Assembly: GCA_945637645.1 (NCBI GenBank)
Contig: CALZDK010000127.1
Span: 1-5,303 of the forward strand
Origin: an uncultured Prevotella sp.
Lineage (GTDB): Bacteria; Bacteroidota; Bacteroidia; Bacteroidales; Bacteroidaceae
DNA: 5,303 nt
Reading direction: 5' to 3'
A program made the position numbers and the translations under genes. Shown here piece after piece: positions 1 to 4,456 of this stretch. Each line of letters starts with the position of its first letter. Position 1 is the stretch's first letter. Below the pieces are notes generated by a model, which was not told the DNA's origin, did not search any database, and worked only from the letters and a program-made list of their open reading frames with translations.

Positions 1-17
1 GAATCAAAAGATATAAG

Positions 18-2168
18 ATGATGAGAAAAATTGTTTTGTTTTCACTTTTGACCGCAGGCGCGGTAATGGCAAATGCTCAGACTGAGCAAAAGGTTGACAC
101 TCTGTCAGTAGATACCATGAACATCCAGCAGCTTCAGGAGGTTGTCGTAAGAGGACAACTACCTTACACGAGACTGAAAGGCGATGCTATGGTTACACGC
201 ATCACAGGCTCGGTACTTGAGAAGGCGGGCACGGCGCAGGACGTATTGCGCAAAGTGCCGGGAATGATTAGGAAAGGCGACGAACTTGAAGTCATAGGCA
301 GAGGAAAGCCCGTATATTATATCAACGGCAGAAGGGTTTACGACAAGGACGAGCTGAAACGCCTCATGAGCGACGAGATAGCAAACGTGGAAGTAATAAC
401 AAACCCAGGTGCGGCTTATGATGCCACGGTGACGGCTGTCGTAAAGATAAAGACTGTAAGACGAAGGGGAGACGGATTCGGCTTCAATGTCTTTGGCAAG
501 TCGGAACAGAGTCTCAGGACGGGCACCAACGATCCCGAATGTCAGGTTGACATGAACTACCGAGTAGGTGGACTCGACTTCTTCGCATCAGCCAAGGAGT
601 GGCAATACACATCCCACCAATGGAGCGACCTGGGACAGGTTACGACCGACAGGAACAATAGCGACGAGCTGTTCAGGTATGATGGCAACCTCGACTACAA
701 ATGGAGGGGAATAGGAACGCATCTGAATGCAGGCTTCAACTGGCAGATAAACGAGAACCACTCTCTCGGAGCGAAACTGGACTATTCCGTAACCACCCAC
801 TCAAACACGAAGGAGATGCTAAACATGAACAAGTGGGAAAAAGGTACTTATATGGAGAGTGTCAGCAGCGATGGCAGGAAATGGAGCGACAATCCCGACA
901 ACATACTTGTAAATGCCTACTACAACGGAAATGTAGGCAAACTGAACATCGACTTCAACACAAACATGTATTTCTCAAAGGACAACGAACACCAGTTTAC
1001 AGCCGAGAAAGCCACAACGACGAACAAGGACGTGGAGGCTGTAAGCAAATCGAACAACGACATGGTGGCGGCAAAGCTCGTTCTCTCATATCCTATATGG
1101 AAAGGAATGCTGACGGTAGGCACGGAGGAAACTTTCGTAAACAGGAAAAACAGCAACGGAAGCGTAGGGACTGGCCTGCCCGACTCTGAGTCGAAAGTGA
1201 AGGACAACACATACGCAGCATTTATACAATATGGTGCAGCCATAAACGAGGTCACAAACTTCAACGTGGGACTAAGGTACGAACACTCCGCATTCGACTA
1301 TAAAGACATACTCTCTCCCGACAACAACCTCAGCAGAGACTACGACAACCTCTTCCCGTCGGCATCTATATCCACGGCATTCGGAAAAGTGAGGATGTCG
1401 CTCGCATACGCAAGCAAGACACAGAGACCATCCTTCTGGGAACTCAACAACTCCATGTCATACCACAACAGATATGTAGTGCAACAGGGAAATCCAAAGC
1501 TCAAGCCATCCACACAGCACAACGTGTCGCTGACGGCAATGTGCGGAATGTTCACAGTCGGGGCAAACTACTCGGAGATGAAAAACCAGGTGTGCAGCTG
1601 GAGCGAACAGATGAATGAAGAGGGTATGATTAGGGTGAGCTACAAAAACATCGACAAGCCACAAAGGCAGATACACCTCTTCCTCACAGCCAACAAGACA
1701 TGGGGATGCTACACTCCGGTGTGGACGGCGGCATTCGTGAAACAATGGCTGACACTCGACTTCGACAACGGAAAGCAGTCGTTCAACAAACCAATGTGGG
1801 TCTTCAACGCAAACAACGCGTTCCGGTTCAAGCACGACTGGCAGTTCGAGGTCAACTCCGAGTTCTACACCAAAGCCAATTACAGCAACGTGAAACTCAC
1901 AAGCAACTACTGGGCATTGGAGACAGCCGTGCAGAAGTCGTTCCTCAAGGACAAGGCTCTCACGCTAAGGCTCTCCTGCCAGGACATCTTCCAGAAAGCC
2001 AACAACAACGTGTACATTAACTATGGAAGCTACAACATTCACCAGACTAACGTGTCCGACTACAACAGGCTCATACTCACCGTGCGCTACAACTTCAACA
2101 CCACACGAAGCAAATACAAGGGAACTGGTGCCGGACAGGATGCCATAAGCCGAATAGGCTCAAAGTAG
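18..2168 (+). CDS. TonB-dependent-receptor-like outer-membrane beta-barrel protein
   Basis: This 716-residue protein is probably an outer-membrane receptor of the Bacteroidetes 'outer membrane beta-barrel family' (OMP_b-brl_3 type). Residues 1-20 form a signal peptide: MMRK, a hydrophobic stretch, then MANA before Q21. A short linker with 'LQEVVVRG' (about residues 39-46) leads into a plug-like domain to about residue 150, containing 'GRGKPVYYINGRRV' (94-107) and 'VEVITNPGAAYDA'. The rest alternates in the manner of barrel strands, and the last strand, 'LILTVRYNFN', is followed by the tail 'SKYKGTGAGQ' seen in this family. The N-terminal carboxypeptidase-regulatory-like repeat that many relatives carry is absent. 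No SusD-like lipoprotein gene follows, so a glycan-uptake (PUL) role is not supported, and the substrate is unknown. Two adjacent ATGs (18 and 21) are possible starts; only 17 bases precede the gene, so its promoter is outside the window. Confidence 0.88.
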   Translation: MMRKIVLFSLLTAGAVMANAQTEQKVDTLSVDTMNIQQLQEVVVRGQLPYTRLKGDAMVTRITGSVLEKAGTAQDVLRKVPGMIRKGDELEVIGRGKPVYYINGRRVYDKDELKRLMSDEIANVEVITNPGAAYDATVTAVVKIKTVRRRGDGFGFNVFGKSEQSLRTGTNDPECQVDMNYRVGGLDFFASAKEWQYTSHQWSDLGQVTTDRNNSDELFRYDGNLDYKWRGIGTHLNAGFNWQINENHSLGAKLDYSVTTHSNTKEMLNMNKWEKGTYMESVSSDGRKWSDNPDNILVNAYYNGNVGKLNIDFNTNMYFSKDNEHQFTAEKATTTNKDVEAVSKSNNDMVAAKLVLSYPIWKGMLTVGTEETFVNRKNSNGSVGTGLPDSESKVKDNTYAAFIQYGAAINEVTNFNVGLRYEHSAFDYKDILSPDNNLSRDYDNLFPSASISTAFGKVRMSLAYASKTQRPSFWELNNSMSYHNRYVVQQGNPKLKPSTQHNVSLTAMCGMFTVGANYSEMKNQVCSWSEQMNEEGMIRVSYKNIDKPQRQIHLFLTANKTWGCYTPVWTAAFVKQWLTLDFDNGKQSFNKPMWVFNANNAFRFKHDWQFEVNSEFYTKANYSNVKLTSNYWALETAVQKSFLKDKALTLRLSCQDIFQKANNNVYINYGSYNIHQTNVSDYNRLILTVRYNFNTTRSKYKGTGAGQDAISRIGSK

Positions 2169-2169
2169 T

Positions 2170-2243
2170 GAGGTTTTGAGGTTATAAGGTTATAAGGTTT
2201 TGAGGTTATTAGGTTATAGAGGTTTTGAGGTTATGAGGTTATA
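2170..2243. repeat. Tandem array of three 24/25-base AGGTTAT-type units
   Basis: Immediately after the receptor stop codon, the 16-base core GAGGTTTTGAGGTTAT occurs at 2170-2185 and 2219-2234, with a one-base variant (A for the first G) at 2194-2209. Each core is followed by one AGGTTAT half unit, giving repeat lengths of 24 or 25 bases. The copies continue as decayed fragments (GAGATTAT, GGAGTTATGA) to about 2290. No credible reading frame fits. It resembles the degenerate simple repeats found between genes in Prevotella-like genomes, although I cannot search for other copies here. Confidence 0.8.
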
Positions 2244-2375
2244 GAGATTATTAGTAGTTAAAAGGGAGTTATGAGGGGCAGTTATGAAGGGAGTTAAAAG
2301 GCAATATGTTCCACCCCTGAAATAGTAATGGCTCATCATAACTCCTAATTTTCAACCTCATAACCTTAAAACCTC
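2219..2375. repeat. Long nested inverted repeat between receptor gene and tcdA
   Basis: The third tandem unit (2219-2240) is complementary to 2354-2375 over 22 positions. The single exception would be a G-U pair in RNA. Nested inside, GGAGTTATGA (2265-2274) is perfectly complementary to TCATAACTCC (2336-2345), and AGGGG (2274-2278) could pair with CCCCT (2314-2318), though it shares base 2274 with the middle stem. Read-through RNA from the receptor gene could fold into a stem of about 157 bases. There is no U-tract directly after the stem, so it is not a classic intrinsic terminator. It could instead protect the receptor mRNA 3' end, block read-through, or simply be an inverted repeat copy without function. 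Confidence 0.65.
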
Positions 2376-2381
2376 AAGACC

Positions 2382-2415
2382 TTTAACCTGAAACCTCAAA
2401 TTTTTTGTACCTTTG
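2382..2415 (+). promoter_or_regulatory. Bacteroidetes-type promoter for tcdA
   Basis: TACCTTTG (2408-2415) matches the TAnnTTTG -7 element exactly and is followed by C, as is common. A weak -33 element, TTTA, lies at 2382-2385 with a 22-base spacer, slightly long. The start of transcription should fall near 2422, leaving a leader of only about 10 bases before the ATG at 2432. The -33 region lies within the right arm of the inverted repeat. Confidence 0.7.
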
Positions 2416-2431
2416 CAGCAAAAACATAACA

Positions 2432-3238
2432 ATGGGCATAGAAAAAGGAATATTCAACCGCACCAGCCTGCTCCTTGGCGACAGGGCAATGGAAAGGATA
2501 ACAGACGCAAAGGTTATCATTTTCGGAGTAGGAGGAGTAGGCTCCTGGTGTGCTGAAAGCCTCGTGCGCTCCGGAATAAGACACCTCACTATAGTAGATA
2601 GCGACAGGGTGTGCATCACCAACATCAACCGCCAACTCATGGCTACGGTCAATACCGTGGGGCAAGTGAAGGTAGATGCCCTGAAGGAACGCCTCCTAAC
2701 CATCAACCCTAAAGCCGAAATAGATGCACGCCAGCAGATTTTCTCGGAAGAGACAGCCAACAGCTTCAACCTTCAGGCATACGATTTCATCATTGATGCC
2801 ATAGACTCACTACGAGACAAACGGCTACTCATTGAAATGGCATGCCGCACAAAGGCTGTCTTCTTCTCATCCATGGGAGCAGCACTAAAGATAGACCCGA
2901 CGAGAGTCAAGGTGGACGAGTTCTGGAAGGTAAAGGGATGTCCATTGGCACGTGCCCTGCGTCAACGCTTCAAGAGGCTCAAGACCAAGCCGGCACGCAA
3001 GTTCCTGTGTGTCTATAGCGACGAACTGCTCGAAAACAAAGGCAGAAACGCTACATGCGGCTCTGAGAAATGCATGTGCCCCAAAGCAGAAAAAGGACCG
3101 GGAGACGCTGCCTTGTTAAACCACGAGTGGTGCTCGTCAAAGGCGCAGATAAACGGCTCGCTCCATCATGTCACAGCCATGTTCGGACTCACACTCGCAG
3201 GACTCATCCTCAAGAACATCAACGACAGGCGAGATTGA
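2432..3238 (+). CDS. tcdA: tRNA threonylcarbamoyladenosine dehydratase (ThiF/MoeB/E1-like)
   Basis: The protein (268 residues, the usual length for TcdA, formerly CsdL/YgdL) belongs to the E1-like adenylating family. TcdA uses ATP to dehydrate t6A at position 37 of ANN-decoding tRNAs to the cyclic form, in the cytoplasm. Visible features are the N-terminal 'FNRTSLLLG' motif, the nucleotide-binding 'GVGGVGSW' (32-39), 'VDSDRVCITNINRQ' (55-68, acidic D56/D58 and the N-x-N-R-Q signature), K80 in 'GQVKV', and 'IDAIDSLRDK' (121-130). The closing 'NGSLHHVTAMFGLTLAG' segment also fits. The C-terminal half has a cysteine cluster (C209, C214, C216, C234), plausibly metal-binding or redox-related, but I cannot confirm that. 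I chose ATG 2432 because an upstream in-frame TTG at 2405 overlaps the promoter and would start translation before transcription. It stands alone on its own promoter. MoeB or a ThiF proper is less likely given the family signature. Confidence 0.9.
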   Translation: MGIEKGIFNRTSLLLGDRAMERITDAKVIIFGVGGVGSWCAESLVRSGIRHLTIVDSDRVCITNINRQLMATVNTVGQVKVDALKERLLTINPKAEIDARQQIFSEETANSFNLQAYDFIIDAIDSLRDKRLLIEMACRTKAVFFSSMGAALKIDPTRVKVDEFWKVKGCPLARALRQRFKRLKTKPARKFLCVYSDELLENKGRNATCGSEKCMCPKAEKGPGDAALLNHEWCSSKAQINGSLHHVTAMFGLTLAGLILKNINDRRD

Positions 3239-3243
3239 GGTTA

Positions 3244-3275
3244 AGAGGTCTTTTTTCCCTCTCCCTTTTCCTTTG
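3244..3275 (+). terminator. Possible weak terminator after tcdA
   Basis: AGAGG (3244-3248) can pair with CCTCT (3258-3262) across a nine-base, T-rich loop, and pyrimidine-rich sequence follows. The stem is only 5 bp and the T-run lies mostly in the loop, so this is a tentative call. It is the only hairpin close to the tcdA stop codon. Confidence 0.25.
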
Positions 3276-3337
3276 CCCCTTAATTTTTTATTTTGGACAT
3301 CCTTTAGCATATCGTTGGGCATTAACATGAAAATAAC

Positions 3338-3390
3338 CTTTCCTTATTTTCAGGAAACTTTCCGACAGTTGTTTCCTTAATTTTGGAAAC
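3338..3390. promoter_or_regulatory. Pair of related palindromes, possible operator or attenuator
   Basis: TTTCC-N9-GGAAA (3339-3343 with 3353-3357) and GTTTCC-N8-GGAAAC (3371-3376 with 3385-3390) are similar in stem and in their TTA/TTTT-rich loops. Their centres are about 32 bases apart, close to three helical turns. AGGAAAC (3352-3358) is also complementary to GTTTCCT (3371-3377), so in RNA a middle hairpin would compete with both outer ones. The second palindrome overlaps TAATTTTG (3378-3385), a match to the -7 consensus. A dimer-binding operator or an attenuator-like switch are both possible. No regulator gene is visible nearby. Confidence 0.4.
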
Positions 3391-3398
3391 ACGTGGCA

Positions 3399-3473
3399 AT
3401 GGTACAATATTATTGGGATATAAACAAGAAATTAACGATTTGTCAACATTTACACATTATTGAAACAGAATAA
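3399..3473 (+). CDS. Possible 24-residue small ORF, unknown
   Basis: An ATG at 3399 opens a frame of 24 codons (MVQYYWDINKKL..., ending at TAA 3471-3473) inside the tcdA-mntA spacer. The -7-like TAATTTTG at 3378-3385 lies 13 bases upstream of the ATG, the same kind of distance seen for tcdA and mntA, but its -33 partner is missing and no clear ribosome binding site is visible. I do not recognise the peptide. It could be a leader peptide or a chance ORF in AT-rich DNA, and chance is more likely. Confidence 0.15.
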   Translation: MVQYYWDINKKLTICQHLHIIETE

Positions 3474-3485
3474 TTTCCCTTTTCC

Positions 3486-3516
3486 TTTGCCCTTTCGGTT
3501 TTAATATGTATTTTTG
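3486..3516 (+). promoter_or_regulatory. Strong Bacteroidetes-type promoter for mntA-hepT
   Basis: TTTG at 3486-3489 and TATTTTTG at 3509-3516 match both consensus elements with an ideal 19-base spacer, the best promoter in the window. Transcription should begin near 3523. That places GGAGG (3518-3522), which looks like a ribosome binding site for ATG 3531, at or upstream of the transcript start. It leaves about 8 bases of leader for ATG 3531, or about 20-35 for the in-frame ATGs further in. Confidence 0.75.
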
Positions 3517-3530
3517 CGGAGGAAACATAA

Positions 3531-3842
3531 ATGAGAGGGATTATGATGACAACAGGTATGATGACAAAAACAATCGCCGAGTATTTCAAGACGCAACCAG
3601 TCTTGAAGGCATGGCTCTTTGGTTCGTTTTCACGTAACGAGCAGACACCAGACAGCGATGTAGATATCATCGTGCTATTAGACAAGAGCCGCCCTATCGG
3701 TCTAAAGTTCTTTGGCATGTGGAACGACTTGGAGGAACTATTAGGACGTAAAGTAGATTTGGTTTCAGAAGGCACGCTTCTGCCATTTGCACAAGAATCA
3801 GCAGAAAAAGACAAAATTCTGATTTATGAGAGAGGCGAGTAG
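3531..3842 (+). CDS. mntA: MntA-type nucleotidyltransferase antitoxin (MNT domain)
   Basis: This small (103-residue) minimal nucleotidyltransferase is the antitoxin half of a HEPN-MNT system. Studied members AMPylate a tyrosine of the partner HEPN toxin and so silence its RNase activity. The full GSx10DxD motif is present: G31-S32, ten residues, then D43-V-D45. A further acidic residue in 'KVDLVSE' (D76) fits the third metal ligand, so the enzyme looks active. The body from 'TIAEYFKTQPVLKAWLFGSF' onward is typical. The start is uncertain: in-frame ATGs lie at 3531, 3543, 3546, 3558 and 3561, created partly by a 15-base tandem duplication. ATG 3531 gives the longest form and has GGAGG at 8 bases, but the family usually begins close to the second MMTK (3558/3561). 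The gene overlaps hepT by 17 bases, indicating coupled translation. Confidence 0.88.
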   Translation: MRGIMMTTGMMTKTIAEYFKTQPVLKAWLFGSFSRNEQTPDSDVDIIVLLDKSRPIGLKFFGMWNDLEELLGRKVDLVSEGTLLPFAQESAEKDKILIYERGE

Positions 3843-4170
3843 AGACAAAACAAGGTTGGAGCATATTGTTCAAGCCATTGAAAGAATCAAACGTTATACC
3901 AATGGTAAGCGTATTGATGATTTAGTGGAAGACGATATGATGTACTATGCCGTTGTAAAGAACATTGAGATTATTGGAGAGGCCGCCAATCTTCTGACAA
4001 ACGAGTTTAAAAGAGCTCATCCCGTCACACAATGGAAACTGATTACTGGCATGAGAAACTATATTGTACACGAATATTTTCAGGTGGATAATACTGTTGT
4101 TTGGGATGTGATACAAAACGACCTTCCCGAGTTAGAGGCTCAAATTAATGATTATTTGAAATACCTCTGA
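3826..4170 (+). CDS. hepT: HepT-type HEPN ribonuclease toxin (DUF86)
   Basis: This protein (114 residues) is a DUF86/HepT-like HEPN toxin, an all-helical dimeric metal-independent RNase; studied members cleave RNA such as tRNA. The catalytic and modification motif Rx4HxY is intact: R77, H82 and Y84 in 'GMRNYIVHEYF'. Y84 is the expected AMPylation target of MntA. Other family signatures are 'RDKTRLEHI' near the N-terminus and 'YAVVKNIEIIGEAANLL' (41-57). The length is typical, and the frame ends in tandem stops, TGA then TAG. The ATG at 3826 overlaps the mntA frame by 17 bases, so both proteins come from one message with the antitoxin first. Toxicity is inferred from the intact motif. A role in phage defence or plasmid/island maintenance is possible but not shown. 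Confidence 0.9.
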   Translation: MREASRDKTRLEHIVQAIERIKRYTNGKRIDDLVEDDMMYYAVVKNIEIIGEAANLLTNEFKRAHPVTQWKLITGMRNYIVHEYFQVDNTVVWDVIQNDLPELEAQINDYLKYL

Positions 4171-4187
4171 TAGAATGCCATGGGAGC

Positions 4188-4206
4188 GAAACCGCAAGTT
4201 TCTTTA
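4188..4206 (+). terminator. Possible terminator after hepT
   Basis: GAAAC (4188-4192) and GTTTC (4198-4202) form a 5-bp stem around the loop CGCAA, followed by TTTAA. The stem is short and the T-run poor, so termination would be weak. Its position 17 bases after the hepT stop fits the end of the toxin-antitoxin operon. Confidence 0.3.
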
Positions 4207-4235
4207 ACATGATAATGAAAACGAGTTAAGTTTTG
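4203..4235 (+). promoter_or_regulatory. Weak candidate promoter upstream of small ORF and HNH gene
   Basis: AAGTTTTG (4228-4235) differs from TAnnTTTG at one base, or can be read as TAnnnTTTG with one extra base. TTTA at 4203-4206 is a one-mismatch -33 element about 20 bases upstream. It would start RNA near 4242, 21 bases before the ATG at 4263. No better promoter lies between here and the HNH gene. Confidence 0.3.
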
Positions 4236-4262
4236 ACATAAAAGGAAACATAAAGATACAAG

Positions 4263-4379
4263 ATGACGAACGGAACATATACAGGTCAGACAGACTGGCG
4301 CGTTGGAGGCGTGTCCAAGGTGTATCGTAGCAAGATTGTTTCGCCGTCGTTCGAAGGTCGAAACAAGGACGTAGAATAG
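4263..4379 (+). CDS. Small ORF of unknown function, possibly broken by an amber codon
   Basis: ATG 4263 opens a 38-codon frame (MTNGTYTGQTDWRVGGV..., ending 'EGRNKDVE') that stops at TAG 4377-4379. The frame continues cleanly for 14 more codons (AFDSLSIGKEDSKK) to TAA at 4422-4424, and that stretch is protein-like rather than noise, so the gene may originally have been about 53 codons long. The sequence before the ATG, AAAGATACAAGATGA, matches the leader of the receptor gene (AAAGATATAAGATGA) at 14 of 15 positions. I do not recognise the peptide; it shows no signal peptide, membrane segment or cysteine motif. It lies between hepT and the HNH gene and could be a decayed gene, a small partner of the nuclease or a chance frame. 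Confidence 0.35.
   Translation: MTNGTYTGQTDWRVGGVSKVYRSKIVSPSFEGRNKDVE
4338..4364. repeat. Short inverted repeat in the hepT-HNH spacer
   Basis: GTTTCG (4338-4343) is complementary to CGAAAC (4359-4364), and an overlapping alternative hairpin TTCGA-AGG-TCGAA lies at 4350-4362. TCGATAG follows as a direct repeat (4384-4390 and 4395-4401). All of this lies inside the small ORF and its extension. It could be an RNA hairpin ahead of the HNH gene, but the stems are short. Confidence 0.3.
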
Positions 4380-4456
4380 GCGTTCGATAGTCTCTCGATA
4401 GGGAAAGAAGACAGTAAGAAGTAAACAAGAAATTAAAAAAGCAAAATATAACTCTG

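Larger units (their letters stand above)
3262..3492. repeat. 17-base direct repeat TCCCTTTTCCTTTGCCC (two copies)
   Basis: The same 17 bases occur exactly at 3262-3278 and 3476-3492, 214 bases apart, near the two ends of the tcdA-mntA spacer. The second copy supplies the TTTG (-33) element of the mntA promoter. The first copy has no TAnnTTTG at the right distance, so it is not an obvious second promoter. The pair may be a remnant of a duplication or of pyrimidine-rich simple sequence. Confidence 0.7.
3421..4436. repeat. 15-base direct repeat TAAACAAGAAATTAA flanking the toxin-antitoxin region
   Basis: Exact copies lie at 3421-3435, upstream of the mntA promoter, and at 4422-4436, just before the HNH gene. 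Together they bracket mntA, hepT and the small ORF at 4263. They could mark the ends of an inserted block, but both copies are A-rich and chance cannot be excluded. No integrase or transposase lies between them. Confidence 0.45.

Noticed and set aside
1458..1835. Minus-strand open frames inside the receptor gene, also elsewhere opposite tcdA and the HNH gene
   Set aside because: They lie antisense to clear genes, have unprotein-like composition rich in H, C and V, and show no promoter or recognisable domain.
18..2168. Start of a polysaccharide utilisation locus (SusC/SusD pair)
   Set aside because: The protein is shorter than SusC, lacks its N-terminal domain, and is followed by repeats and tcdA rather than susD.
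2170..2243. CRISPR array from the evenly spaced repeats
   Set aside because: The units are contiguous with no unique spacers, they are only 24/25 bases long and low in complexity, and no cas genes are nearby.
2405..2431. N-terminal extension of tcdA to an upstream in-frame TTG
   Set aside because: The extension overlaps the TAnnTTTG promoter element, so it would not be transcribed, and the family begins near 'GIFNRTSLLLG'.
3070..3380. Plus-strand alternate frames across the tcdA 3' end and into the spacer
   Set aside because: They overlap the conserved C-terminal part of TcdA in other frames and encode low-complexity, pyrimidine-driven runs of F, L and P.
4377..4379. Amber recoded as sense, as in some Prevotella-infecting phages
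   Set aside because: The receptor gene and mntA both end with TAG at sensible protein ends, so TAG works as a normal stop here. No phage genes are visible.
3421..4436. Insertion sequence or integron cassette enclosed by the 15-base repeats
   Set aside because: No transposase, integrase or terminal inverted repeats were found; only the direct repeat itself is supported.
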